Of a DNA stretch of 64,000 nt, positions 12,801-25,800 are shown in pieces. Positions within the stretch are counted from its first letter, which is position 1; each line of letters starts with the position of its first letter. The translations under genes and the position numbers were made by a program. The notes beneath the pieces were generated by a model, which did no database searches, was not told where the DNA came from, and worked only from the letters and a program-made list of their open reading frames with translations. Where the stretch lies: NCBI GenBank assembly GCA_003117195.1, contig BDSI01000024.1, positions 843,168 to 907,167 of the forward strand, given 5' to 3'. The stretch comes from Eudorina sp. 2006-703-Eu-15 (lineage: Eukaryota; Chlorophyta; Chlorophyceae; Chlamydomonadales; Volvocaceae).

Positions 12801-15800
12801 ACCACGCCTGCCTCAGCATGTCTAGCGCAACGCTCGTCGTCCCGCGAGGACTCGCTTGCCACACCGCCATGCAGTGCCCGGTTGATCTCCGGGTGATGTG
12901 CGGTCGCTCGTGCGTTGCCTCATACATTCCACCTCACTACCCCGGGGTGCCTCAGCAGCAGCGCCAGCCACCCTCGGCCACCCCGGCCACCCACCACGCG
13001 CTCCGTCTCGATGCCGTCCAAGAAGTAGTTCCGCAGCTTGGCGAGGCCCAGCCGCTGCTTCTCGCTCTCCCACGCCAGCTCCAGCCGCGCCACCTCCTCC
13101 CGCCGCAGCGCCTCCGCCTCCATCAGGTCGCGCAGCCCCGGGTCCACCTCCATGTCCTCGCGACTCAGCCGCAGCGCCTCCGCCTGCGAATCGTTCTCCG
13201 CCAGCAGCGCCTCGAACTCGGAGCGGATGCGGGCCAGCCGCTCGCGCACCGACAGCTTCTTCTCCTCCGCCATGCGGACCTGGGTGCGGGAACCGGGTGC
13301 AGGGGCGAGGGGACGGCGGCAGAGCACGGCATGGCGGCGCACCAGCTAAAACCCGGGATGCGGCAAGCTTGACGAGAATGAGGGCCGCGGGAGCTGGGGT
13401 ACCAAAAATGTGCAAGAGCAGCGCTGAGGTGGGGGCGAAGGAATCGCGCTGAGGTGGGCGTTTACGAAGGCACGTCGTGGAGGTGGGTGAGAGCGCTTAG
13501 GCGATGCAAGGATGCCAGGGTGTGGGTGTCTCTATGTGTGTGTGTGCCGAAAGAAAGGGTCGCTGAGGCCCGAGGAGGTTTGAGGAAGTGGGTGCGGCAA
13601 GGTTGGGCGGGAGCTCCATTCCAAAGGCGGGTGGGGAGCCCGGGTTGGGACGACGGACAACGGCGCCTCACCTGCTGGTCCCGCTCGGCCTGCTGCTTCT
13701 CCTCCTCCAGGGTGTAGGCAGTGGGGGAGATGATGTCGGCGGGTACGGAGGGCAGGGACTTGGCGCTGGGCAGGACGACCTCTTCGAACTCCTGGGGCTC
13801 CACGGGACCGGCCAGCTGCAGGGACTGCAGACCGAGGGGTGTGTGTGTGGCGGCACCCAGCGCATCAAGGAAGGAGGGAAACAGAGGGTCAAAGGAGGAA
13901 GGGGAGGACAGTAGTCCTCCTACGCCAATGCCCTCCCCTCTAACGGAGTGAGCAACTCAGCACGACGTCCTCAACCGCGCGGGACGAAACCACATTTCAG
14001 CAACAAAAGGCAACAGAAGCGCCGTTGCGAGGGCGAAACGTGCCGTATGCAAGTGCAGCGCGTACCGTAATGTAGACGTGCACCCGAAGAACGCGCGCCC
14101 CACGTCATTTGCCCCCTCAGCCCGCGGCCGCACCACCCACCAGCAAGTGCACCGCGCCGTCGCGGGCCGCAGTCAGCAGGAAGGCGCCGTCGCACGACAC
14201 CGCCATAGCCGTCACGCGGCCCGTCTGCATGTCGTGCAGCGGGCTCTCCCAGTAGGGGCCAGCGGGGGCACCGTACGGCCCTGCGCACAAGCACGCCCGC
14301 ACCGCACCGTAAGGTCAAACACCGGTCTTGATTGGGCATCAACCCCCAGGCCCCTCGTGATCCTGGCACTCATTCAACGATGTGCATGCCATGTTACAAG
14401 AACCGGGCTTTCTGCAACCGCCAGGGGCCGATAAATTGCTCCGAGAGTTATCAGAAACTGGGTTTGCGCAGAAGCGGGTATGGCGAGAAGCCCTCCGATT
14501 GCACAGAGCAGGCATCATGGAAGGAACACAGCCGATCGCAAGTTGTATCCTTCCCGCTGTCTCGTATTACCGTACACGAAAACTCGCTATCCCGCACCCA
14601 GTCTCACCATCCAGCGGCTGCACGCGCACCAGTCCGTCTCCACTGCCCAGCAGCGCCAGGCTGCCCTCCGCCGCGTATCTGAAGAAGGTGACGGGCGCCG
14701 AGGAGAAGCCGTCCATGAGAGGCGCAGCCACCGGCTCGGACAGATTTACCCGCCACACCTGCACACAACATCAACCACGTCAGCGCGTCCTCTTGAACGC
14801 AGCGTCTGCCGGCGGCATCAACGGCGGCCCCCATCGCAACCGCCCCGTGCGGCGACAGCCTAGCTTCAGCACACCCACGTCTGGTCGGCCCGTGTCTCGC
14901 CGCTGAGGACCCCTCCGTGCGGTGCAGTGCTGTCCTCCATCCGAGCTACTGCGCTCCCTCAGCGGCGTGCTCTTGCTAGCGGGCCCCTGACTGACAGGCC
15001 GGGCCCCCCTCCCAGTGCCCGGCCCGCATACCCCCGCGCACTGCACGCGTCCTCTGGCTCTGCGACCTCCTGGTCCCAACCGCCCCTAGCCGCACCTTGC
15101 GCGCCGCGTGGCCGTTGCCTCCCGCCGTGACCAGCAGCATGGAGGGGTCCTCGGGCGCCAGGGCGATGGTGATCAGCTCGCCGCTGGTCGCCGCCAGGTC
15201 GTCGGGGCTCGCCTCCTCGCCCTCCTCCCCCTCGCCCTCCTCCTCGCCCGGACCCTCCCCGCCGCCCTGGCCGTCGCCCTCCTCACCGCCCTGCGGCAGC
15301 GGAAGCCGGTAGCCAGCCAGCCGGCCACACGCATCCCGGCCCGTCAGGTGCGAAGCACGGGAACAGAGAGCTGTGTGCTCATCCGACGAGGGATTGGCAT
15401 GAAGACCAACCCAACCCAGCTGAGCGGTGAACATGAATGAATGAATGCGGAACCCGAAAAGGGATCACCGGTGAACATGCTATATTGTGCCTGAGCAATC
15501 TACAGGCGTTGGTGTGTATGATCAGATGGTGTGGTTAGTTTAGGCTGGCTGGGTCACCTCCTTCCTATCAAGTCAACCCTAGACAGGACCCTCCATGCGC
15601 CGTTGCGCCGCCGAAGCGGGCGTGGAAAGACCTCTCTGCCTACCCCGCACCTGGGATTCACCCTGAGCAGCGTCACCGTCCGCCTGGCCGCTCGCACCGC
15701 CCTCCTGCCCCTCGCCGCCCTCCGCGCCGCCCTCGCCCTCCTGCCCGTCCTTGGCCTTTTTGGCCTTCTTTGGCTTCTTGGGCTTCGGCACGACGAAGTT

Positions 15801-18800
15801 GTACGTGCGGATGGCGGCGTCCGTCCACTCGTAAGAATGATGGGTGTCCAGGTCGTCCGGCGGCAGCGGCACCTGCGCGACCGGGGGGCACACAATGTGA
15901 CAATGATGGGGGACAAGCAGAAAAGTGGCATCGAACCGAGAGCGAGCAAAGGCGATGTTGGCCAAGCAACCTCCGCTGTACCTGCCGCACCGCCAGTGCA
16001 TCGACTCGTCGCTGGACGCCGCGGCCGCCCGTTGGCTTTTCCCAGCGTACACCCAGCCCACTAACTCGCATGCGCCGGCTCTTTGCAACAGCCTCATCAG
16101 ACTTGGGGAGAGAGGCCATGGCAACATCCCCAGACGCAACGCAAAGCGATGGACAGAACAAGAACCTCGGAGGTGGACGGTGCCATCCTGTTGCCGTTCC
16201 TGTTGCAGCACGCGCGCAGGTCGTCGCCCTTCACGTCCCAGCGATGTGTTTTTTCCAAAACCATACCCGCCCCAGCCGTTGCGTCCTCCGCACCTGCAGG
16301 ATCGTCCCCCGGTTCGTGCCCAGCAGCAGCGTCTGACCGTCCGCGCTCCACGTCGCGCACGTCACTGCCCCGCCGCCCTGCGCCAGCCGCACGTACGCGC
16401 GCGGCACCAGCACGCCGCACGTCGCCGGCGACGGCGCGCCGCCCTCCTCAACCACCGGCGGCGGCGGCGGCAGCTTGGCGCCCGGGGGCAGTAGGTCAAA
16501 GAAAAACACCGTGCCGTCGTCGCCCGCCGACGCCAGACGGGAGGCCCCCTGAGACAGCGCCAGGGCCTGGACCGGGCCCTTATGTGGTTTGGCCACGCCC
16601 GTGAGCGCGAGGTTCTCGGGGTAGGGGCTCGAGTCTGGGGCGGCGCCGCCCGTTCCGCCGTTGGACGCCTCCGCCTCCAGCTCGGGGCCCACCCGGGCGT
16701 ACACGCGCACGACGCCGTCGCGGTATCCGGCGATGGCGGCCATGGTGTTGGCGCCCGCGGCGGAGCCGGGCAGCGCGGCGAAGGAGGTGATGCGCTGCGG
16801 ACAGGCGGCCTCCGCCAGCGTAGCACCCGTCCTGCCCCAAGATGGTGGGAGGGGGGATATATAGTAGGGGTCCAACAACAACGGTTCAACAGGTGCTTGA
16901 CGGTGCGGTCCAGATCCCGTGTTTCTGCGCCGCGATACCCGGCGCGACAGCTATGGTACCAATCCAGCGCCTGTTGTCGGCCCTGGCAACGCCCCGCCGG
17001 AATTCCCTCGTCCTGCTTCCCTTCACCCCACCATCTGCGTCTCTTTCCCCCCCGCCCTCTCTGCTGACGCCGCACCTGTAGTCCAGCACGCGCATCTGGC
17101 CGTCCCGGCTCGCGCTGATGCAGGTGTGTGACTTGGGCGACAGCGCCAGGCCCGCCACCGCGCCCGCCGGGTACCGCCCCACGCACAGGATGGAGGCGCC
17201 CTTGCCTGCAGGAGCACCAGCAGGGGGGCGCCACCAGCGGGTCAGCAGGGACCGGGGGCCGCCCGGCCGGCTCGTGAATCGCCCGCCTCCCCGAGACCTT
17301 CCTTCCTAGGCGCCCAACGCCAAACGAGCCCCAACAAGCCCGCTCGGGAGGGCCGCTGATCAACCCACAGGTGTTCCTGTGTGGGGGACGGATTCCGTTG
17401 CGCTGCGAACGCGGGTACCTGCCGAACGGACTCACCTCCTTGGTTCAAGCCGCTCGCCTCATGACCCTGTCTGCCCCAACGAGCCAATCGACGGACCCTC
17501 CAGTTCTTTTACTGCCCTACCAGGTAGAGTACAGTCGCATTGGCGCCCAGGGCTGCTCTCTGCCCCGACCTCCCATGCAGTCATTCCCTTGGCGCATGCC
17601 AGGTGCACACATACACGGCTCAGTTCTCCCTTTTTGAAATACGGTACGCGCATACGCGCTGTCGGCGGGGCTCACTTATTGATCCCGACACCGGCAGCGC
17701 AACCACGTAGACGCGCCCCGCCAGGTCCACGGCCACCCAGCGGCGTCCCTCCCACACCAGCGACACCAGGTGGGCGTCCTTAGCCACCAGCACCTCGTCC
17801 AGCGGCTTCAGCTCCAGGCTGTTGCCGTCCTCGCGGGGCTCTGCGTCGTTCACCTGCGCAGCCCGGAGGGAAAGGCGGGTCCTGACGAGGAGGCGGGGAA
17901 GGCGGAAAGTGAAGCCTTCAGGGCGAGCGAGGCTGTGCTGCTCGCACAGCCTCGCTCGGCCAGTAAGTAATCGGGTGCCATGGAGCCCCGAGTGCTATCA
18001 GAGCAGGATGGGATGAAGGTGGAGAGTTGGGGTTGCAGGAGAAGAGAAGCAATCTGGAGCGCAGCGAAGGCACGACGGGCGGGGTGGGTCTGCAGGTGGC
18101 GAGGAGACAGGTTCAATGCGCGAGGGAATCGAGTTCCACCGTTGCGCGGTGCAGCCCACCTGGTTAAAGTCCCACACGCGCACGTAGCCGTCCGCTCCCG
18201 CCGACAGGATGACGCCCGCCCCGCGGTCGTGCAGCAGCACCTCCACGGGACCGTCATGGCAGGGCTTGCCGTTGGGCCGCAGCAGCACCACCTGGTGGCC
18301 ACACGGGCGGCAGCGACGCGACAACCCCGGCAGGTTCTAACCCAGTTCATGGCGTGCGGTGACAGCCTCTCGGCCGACGGCGGCGGGGCTGTGACAACCT
18401 ACACGGATTGCCAGTCCAACAGACCCCGGCACGGACATGTCTCCTCGAGCCAGAGTGCTGCAGCCCTCAAGAGGCGCGCAGCTATCATGCCATCTCTATG
18501 AAGCCCATTACCCATTAACCGCTAACCCCAGGTCCCCGCTAACCCCTGGTCCCCGTCCGGTTGGGCGCCTCCAGCCCTCACGCAGGCACGTATGGTAACT
18601 TGGTAAGCCTGCTCATCGCTGACGGGGTTCGTGTGTTCTAGGATATCGGGTTCAGTAATTTCTCCAGAACTGAAATCTATCAGCCGCTGCTGCTCTCGCC
18701 GGGCAGATAACCTTCACCAAAGGGAGCGACGGCTACGCCACGCCCGCCGGCGGGCCCTCAGTCACGCTGCGATTCGTTCGTCTTGGCCCTGTTGACACAT

Positions 18801-21148
18801 CCAGCCACCCCGCGGCCTTCCCAACCTCCGGGGGAGGTCGCCCACCTTGATCAGTCCTCCGTCCCACAGCAGCAGCTCGCCCGTTTCGGTGGTGGACAGC
18901 ACCTTGCCGTCCGGCAGCTCCACGAAGGCCGCCACGTCGCTCAGCTCCACGTTGCCAAACTTGCCCAGGGCGCCCTGCAGCTTGAGGCCGGTGAAGGTGG
19001 ACGCCATCCGCCAGAAACGGATGTGGCCCTGGCCTGGAAGGAGAGGGATATAGAGGAGAGGGGTATAGAAAATTGGTAGGGGTAGGGGGGTAGTTGTGTG
19101 CAATAGGGGTGTGGGTTTGAGTGACGGCGATGGCCCACGGCCTGCATTGCGCCTGACAGGGACCCTAATCTCGACCGCATCCGGGGCCCGCTCTCGTCAA
19201 ATCTCGTCCGGGTTCGCTTGTTGCTGCACGCCGCAGACCGGTGCACCGCGGTGCGGTGCGGTGTGGTGCGGTGCGTACCAGATGTGGTGAGCTGCCCTTC
19301 AAAGTAGGGCGAGAAGGCCACCGTGTACACGTCCTGGCTGAAGGCCTTGGCGCGCAGCACGATGGACTCCGCGCGCCAGTCCCACAGCGTCAGCAGGAAG
19401 TCGGGGAAGGATCCCACGGACGCCAGCGTGTCGCCCTTGAGGTCGAACGCCAGGGCGCTGTACGCGCGCTCAGTCCCGGCGCGGAGCACCTACAGCACCA
19501 CACACCCCGGTCACAGGAACAAGACGGAGCAGCATGAAGCAAGAGCGCGTCATCAAGCACCCAAAGAGCTATTTGGGACCGGACCTGCCCCGTACGTCGC
19601 GCGGGGAGCAGCCCGCGACACTTGTCCCCCAACCACACACGTGCACGTTTCACCGCACATGGTCACCGGCCTGGCGCCTCTTCATCCACGCGGATACCCT
19701 CCAGAGAGAGTGCCAAACCAGCAGCTCCTTCAGAGCGCTGGTGGCCAAGACATGCCTGGGAGTTGCGGTGTTGCGTGAAGCGTTCGCAAGTGGGTGTGCG
19801 GGCGTGTGGCTATGTGAGGTCCACCCAGTCACAACCCGGGCCCACCCACCTTGGTGCATTTGAGCTCCGGGTAGGTATAGATGTAGATGCATGGACCCGT
19901 GCCGCCGCGCGCCTTCTCGCCCACAGCCAGCAGCGTGCGTGAGGGGTGCACTGCCACGGCGCCCACTCCGCCACCGTCGCAGCCGCGCAGGTACCGCCGC
20001 TTGTCGCTGCTGAGCGAAACGAACACCACATGCGAGCCCATGCAGGTGACCAGCGTGTCGTCGTCGACCAGCAGCGCGTTGTTGTGGCGGTGCGTGTCTA
20101 GACCCAGGACTGTAAGCAGCTGCGCGCGGGTGTCCTCCTGGGCTGGCGTCCCCTGCTCCTCAGCCAGACTACCGGTAGTGGGCAGGCCCTCCACGCCGGC
20201 ATCCAACCCCGTCGATGCCTCGCCGGCTGCGAGGGCCGGAGACCCCTCAGGTTGCCCGCCAGAAGCTTCAGTTGAGACTGGTGCGTCCGCGGCTGCCGCG
20301 GAGCCTTCCGGTAGAGGCTCGGGTGCGGGCGGTTCTGCCGCCGGTGCGCTGGTATCCGCTGCCGGGGCGTTTAGCACCGCCACAGACGCACTGCCTTCTG
20401 CCACGGGTGCGTCGCTTTCCGCTGCCGGTGCGCTCGGTTCTGCCGCTGGTCCGCTTGGCTCCGCTGCCTGCTCCGCTGCCTGCTCTGCTTCGGGCTCCGC
20501 TGCCTGCTCCGCTGCAGGCTCCGCTACCTGCTCCGCTGCAGGCTCCGCTGCCTGCTCAGCACCATCCACAGAAGCGGCCCCAGCGCTGGCCGGCTCTACT
20601 GAATTGCCCTCGCTCTGCGCCCCCATATCATCTGTTACTGGGGCTCCGGTGTCACTGGGCTGGTCGCCGGCGGCACCAGCATCCGCTGTATCGTCTGTTG
20701 TCTGGTCTGGTGCTGGCGCTGCGTTCTGCGACGCAATAGACTCAAGGGCTGCTGTTTCGTCTGAAGCACCCGCTGCATCTCCAGGTGCGACTCCATCTTC
20801 GCCTGCAGCTGCGGCTTCGTGCGACCCCTGCGGGTTTGTGGCCCCCACCATTTCCTCTACTGCAAGTGGTGCGTCAGGCCCAGCCTCTGTCATTTCCGCT
20901 GCGCCTGCTTCCTCCGGGCCTGCCGTGTCTCCGTCCACCGCAGCTGCGACGTTTTCCTCCTGTTCCCCAGTCGGCTCCGGAGCAGCTCCGTCGTCGCCAA
21001 GCTCATTCGAAGGGTTGCCCTCCCCGCCTTCCCCTGGTTCGACTCCCGCGCCAGTATCTTCCTTTAGATCGCCTTCAGACACTCCAGTGGCTGGGTCGTC
21101 ATCGTTTGGCGACGCTTCCACTTGACTCTCTTCCGCTAAATCTGACAT
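6859..21148 (-). CDS. FAP44: Cilia- and flagella-associated protein 44 (WD-repeat + coiled-coil axonemal protein)
   Basis: 23 exons, about 2109 aa: 21148-19850, 19489-19279, 19033-18846, 18291-18160, 17853-17676, 17205-17076, 16831-16294, 15872-15651, 15290-15096, 14758-14608, 14280-14141, 13824-13672, 13279-12995, 12507-12321, 12092-11887, 11571-10848, 10382-9939, 9502-9354, 8939-8787, 8413-8219, 7888-7757, 7469-7266, 6972-6859. All phases close. Residues 1-340 are acidic, Ala/Glu/Pro-rich low complexity. WD-repeat blades follow to about 1150, with CFAP44-specific strings ([54 protein letters not shown]). Then comes a long coiled coil with [29 protein letters not shown] and a C-terminal [20 protein letters not shown]. 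By homology it is part of the tether that links inner dynein f/I1 to the axonemal doublet. The exon 12 start (13824 or 13815) and exon 13 end (12995 or 12998) are uncertain by whole codons. Intron 21 is GC-AG. Confidence 0.93.
8989..9025. repeat. (CAGT)n microsatellite in FAP44 intron
   Basis: About nine tandem CAGT units in the intron between FAP44 exons 18 and 19 (9353-8940). A short CATTCCTA/CTGGCCTTC tandem lies nearby at about 8661-8706. Confidence 0.9.
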
Positions 21149-21838
21149 CTTGCACCTGATTGAACGCCCTTAATTCGGTGTGTTTAAAGCCATTTGCTTA
21201 ACATAAAAGCCATGACGACATTCGACGTCGGTGTCAATATGTTTAACCTAGTCAATGACGCAACTTCATTAAGAACCAATGTTACATGATCTTGCAGCAG
21301 CTTTTAGTCAACGTTGCATTGAAACCTTAACTGGCGATTCGTCGATTTGCGCAAGCAACTCCGCACACACTTCGAGGTGGCTCCGAGACCAAGTTCTCTT
21401 TGTAAGCTTGTGCTTCTGTGAGGATACAACGAGAAAGTTGAGAACACGGGGGACCACAAAGAGTTGCTGTCGACGATCTTCGTCTCATTTGCCGATTTGC
21501 GCGTCGTTTCATTGACGCGACACAGCAGGGCCGAAATATGAAGCCGGAAGTGGAAATTGGATTCATGACAACCATTGAGATTACAAGAAGGGGGACGAAG
21601 TGAAGGACGAATGGGATTGCAGGGACTCTTCCGGTTGCCCAGCAACCAAAAGAGGATGGGACGGTGTGCTTCGGCGCACAGCAATCATTCTTGGATTCAT
21701 ACCAAAGCCCGTGTGTGGGCGTAGCTGTTGTAGCGGACCTAAGTGTACTATGATACATCTTTTTTTGTTTTCCTAAGCATGCCTGCACCGTTGGCCCTTT
21801 TGCACAGACCGCGGACATACCAGAGCGCACTTGACACA

Positions 21839-21924
21839 CCAGACCGCGGACCGGCAGAGCGCACATTGACCCTATGATAATGATATCGTAACGTCAATGT
21901 GCGCTCTGCCCGTCCGCGGTCTGG
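21839..21924. repeat. Near-perfect 32-bp inverted repeat (hairpin), with a third direct copy
   Basis: Arm 1 is 21839-21870 and arm 2 is 21893-21924. Their reverse complements match at 31 of 32 positions around a 22-base AT-rich spacer. The arms carry ACCGCGGAC and CAGAGCGCAC. A gapped third copy of the arm sits just upstream at 21806-21835. Could be a MITE-like element or a cruciform-forming palindrome. Confidence 0.85.
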
Positions 21925-22123
21925 TAACGTCAATCCTAAGCCGGCCCTTTTGGCCTTCACGTGCAAGCGGGGCCCTTGGCCTGTGATCCGAACAGGTCCC
22001 TGTCACAGGGTTTGGTTCACGTGTGGCAGTGGCATTGACACAATGCCAATACTAGAGTCGTAAGCAAGCTGGTGAACCCCAAGAGTTATTTGTCGCGCCG
22101 AAGCCGCATGGTACGAACTCAAC

Positions 22124-22194
22124 ACACGCAACGGAACTAAGGGACCGTTACGAACGCAAAACACACTCAATACACGCAACGGAACTAAGGGACC
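22124..22194. repeat. Direct repeat, 23 bp, period 48
   Basis: Two identical copies of ACACGCAACGGAACTAAGGG plus ACC, at 22124-22146 and 22172-22194. Function unknown. Confidence 0.8.
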
Positions 22195-22864
22195 TGGTGT
22201 GACTTCATCGTCCCAGAACGGCCTTTCACTGGTGATTGTCGGTCTGTCCTCACTGACCTGGTTCATTCTGTGACGTCCTTACATCGGTACTGTGACGTTA
22301 TGCCCCACCTCCAGATTCGAACACCGAAACCCCGGAGAGCGCAGGGTCGCAAGCAGGCAATGCACTGCCAGACGCGCATTCACAGCGTGTTGCCCCACGA
22401 CTGACCCATGCAAACCGTGTGGGGTTCGAGTCTTCGAGAACTGCATGTGTAGGTTATTTGTCTTCGAGCGCATGAAGCAACTTATACCCGATGAGGTCGA
22501 ACACAAACGATTAGAAGTTTGCCAGGGACGCCCTACCTGCGACCATTCCCATTCTGAGCACCGCTGACGTAGGTGAGGTGGCGCCAACAGGCACCAACCG
22601 CAGCAGCCCACGCATCTTAAGGCCAGCGACCTTGTCAGGACCCGCCATCATGAACCCCGCTCGCCCATTCTGATCCCCAATTTCTCATAACAGTGTCTGG
22701 CAACTCCATCGCCGTCAATCCGGCAGCAGACAATGCACCCGCTGGAACTCTCAATTGCACACACACACACACACACACACACCCCATTGTCATCGCGGAC
22801 ACGGCACCTGCCGACACCGAAACGGGAACCCATTTTCCTCCCAGCCAACCTAACCGCATAAAGC

Positions 22865-25800
22865 TTAGACAAGGGTCATCAACGGGTTCTCGATCTGGGA
22901 CTTGAACGCTGCAAGCCACTCCGCGCCCATGGCGCCGTCGATGACACGATGGTCGCAGCTGAGCGTGACCGCCATGGTTGGAACCTCCTTGAACACACCG
23001 TTCACTTGGGCCACGACCGGCAGGGTGGCGCCCACCGCCAGGATGGCGGACTGAGGCAAGCGAACGGTTCCAAACGGCCAGTGAAGGTTGTCATTTATCA
23101 CCGTGAAACATGCACAACAAAGTGCAACATTTTGTCATTTATCACCGTGAAACATGCACAACAAAGTGCAACATTATGACGATTTATCGAGGCGTAGGGG
23201 GCGGTGCGCGGAAGACCATGTCACACCGCCTACAGCACGTGCCACGCACTGCCATTCCGACAGGGGATGGAGAAAGGCAGGCGCAATGTATCCATCCCCA
23301 CAACATGGATGTTAAGTATCATTTGCGCAAAACAGCCCTGAAGCTGAGCAACAGTACGCCACACGTTTGCTTCGGGTAGCCTGGTAGAGCACGAGACGGA
23401 CGCCGGACAAAAGCCTATTAGAGAAGGCAGTCGCGGGGCTCGAGGTCGGATAACTCACCTGCGGCGGGTTCACGATGGCTGCAAACTGCTTGATGCCATA
23501 CATGCCCAGGTTGGATACGGTGAAGGTCCCGCCCACGTAGTCCTGCGGCTGCAGCTTGCCCTCCTTTGCCTGCACCACGCAGAGGGCCGCCAGATTGTGA
23601 GCTGAGGTGAACGAGCACGACCGGATGCGATACAGCCCACGCTCAATGGCCAGAAGCCTCGTAATCGCACTTGCTTGCGACCAGCCGGAATGTCCTCATG
23701 TGCGAAACCTATATTAATACTCACGCCACCAAAGCAATGTTTTTTGAAAACATTCGTTTGGTCGCAAACGCGCAATATTGTCGGTGTCTATCGCCATCGC
23801 ACTCCATTGGTAGTGGGAGGTCAGACCTGGCCCGGTGCTTCCCAACCTTGCGACGACCGGAAAGCTCCCCTCACCTTAGCCGCCAGGGCCCGGATCTCGG
23901 CGCTGATCGCGCCCAGGCTCTTCAGGTCAGCATCCCGGACAATGGGGACCTGCAGGGTAACGAGCGCCACCACCGTGTTGGTGTGGCCAACAGATTACCG
24001 ACGAAAGCAAGATTGCAAGTGCGTAGATGAAAATGCCATTTTATGTTCAAAGCGTGTATTGAGACGATAGATACGATAACGCAGGGGTCTGAACTAACCA
24101 TGCCATTAGGGCAGAGGTTCGTGCTCCGTGTGCCTTGCTGAACGTTGTAACGGAGTCCCCTGCCGACAACTCACCTGAAGCCCGGACGGAGTCTGCACGG
24201 CGACACTGACATCCACGTTGTTGTACTGCCGGATGAAATCCGGGAACCAGCTGGCGTTGACGCCTGCAAGGAAAGGCCACCAAAAAAACCGGCAAACAGG
24301 GAAAGGTTCATTTGCCTGCTGGTCGGCATGCCAACACAGTTCATCGTGCCAACCTGCGCCCGTAAAGCTCAACGGGTGCCGTCTTTTCGCGTAATCCTCG
24401 GTACCGAATGAAGAGAGGCAAGTCAGCACCAAGACCATCTACGTCCAGTACGGGCCCAACTACGACACGAACAGCTTGTTCATTGTCGCATCGAGCGGCC
24501 CCCGTTTTACCCGGCACTGTCTTGAGAGCCTTCGCGGCCGCCTTGATGACGAAGTCGTTGACGCTCAGCTTCGGCAGGGCCGCCCCGCTGCCGCCCTTGG
24601 CCGCCTTGCCGCCGCTGCCCAAAGCGTTCATGCGCTCCCGCAGCTGCAGCATCTCCTCAACCTGTCCAGCGTCAAGACGTCGCGGAGACGTCACAACAAT
24701 GGCATAGCACATCCCATTAGCATTACAAGCCGGTGAGCGACGCCAGCAACACGCGCGCGCCCGCGCCGCCCCAACCTGCACTCAACGGAAACAGGCCCGC
24801 TCACAGCGCAGGGCTTCAACTTTGAGTGGACGCATGTACAAATGAGTTGACAAAACGCTGCTCCTTCTCTGTCGGGCTGCCAGCGGAGAGGCCCTGTGCT
24901 TCCCCGCACCTTGCATTCCATGGTCAAGTAGTAGTGCGGCACAGTCTGCTTGCTCTCCAGCAGCCGCCGAGCCACCACACGCCGGATGTTGTTGTGCGCC
25001 AAATCAACGTACGTTCCCGAGGCGTCCACGGTGGGGGCCGCGGCCGCGGGTGCGGACACACCGGCGGCAGGCGCCCCTGCGGCCGACGACGCGCCCGTGA
25101 CCGCTGCCGCCGGCGCAGCGCCACGCGGAGCGGTGCTGACGTCCGTCGCGACAATACGTCCTTCGGGACCAGTGCCCGCCACGGCCTGGTCGGGACAGGA
25201 CGCCAGGTCACGGCAGGTGCACTCATTTGCATCGTCAGTCCAATCTAGTGCGCAGCAATTCCAACACCCATGTTGTACGTCTCTTAAGGAGTTCACCGCA
25301 TCGCAAACACCCTTTCTATTTCCATGTGTTGACCGCCATGCAATCCTCAGATTTCGCGTGCGTCGGCCTTGCACTACAGCATTCTGCCCACGGCAGCTGT
25401 AATGTTACGGGTTCCCTATGCTCCATCAATCTCACCTCCAGTGCTACGCCGAGCTCCGATGCTAGCTTCCGCGCGTATGGGCTTGCCCGCAACCGGCCGC
25501 CCGCCGCGACTGGCGCAGGAGAAGCTGTCGCAGGCGCGGCTGCAGGCGCGCACATGGGAGCGGATACGGTGGTAAACCCAACTAAACAAGTAACCCGTTG
25601 GGCAGCAGGCAACGCTGGCCGCGGCCTTTTCCTGCCACGCTGCCGACATACGCGCACCAAGGACAGAAACTACGCTGTAGGACAGCGGTAATACGTGACA
25701 CAAGACTCGCAATGCCAACCCATGCCGACGTGATGCACGGTAGGCCAAGCCCAATACGTGCGTCGGGTGCTGCCGAAATCGCTTCGAACGGGACCACGGC

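Larger units (their letters stand above)
21149..22864. other. Intergenic between FAP44 and PDC E2; inverted and direct repeats, no gene
   Basis: Contains the FAP44 5' flank and the E2 3' flank (TTACA at 22279-22283, TGTAA on the minus strand, about 585 bases past the E2 stop). An (AC)n run lies at about 22757-22783. Open frames here (for example 21327-21866 minus) show no domain. Confidence 0.45.

Noticed and set aside
21327..21866. 179-codon minus-strand frame upstream of FAP44
   Set aside because: Runs through the palindrome arms, no domain, no splice support.
22380..22450. tRNA-like T-loops (GGTTCGAGTC, GATTCGAAC)
   Set aside because: Flanking bases do not pair into T-arm or acceptor stems.
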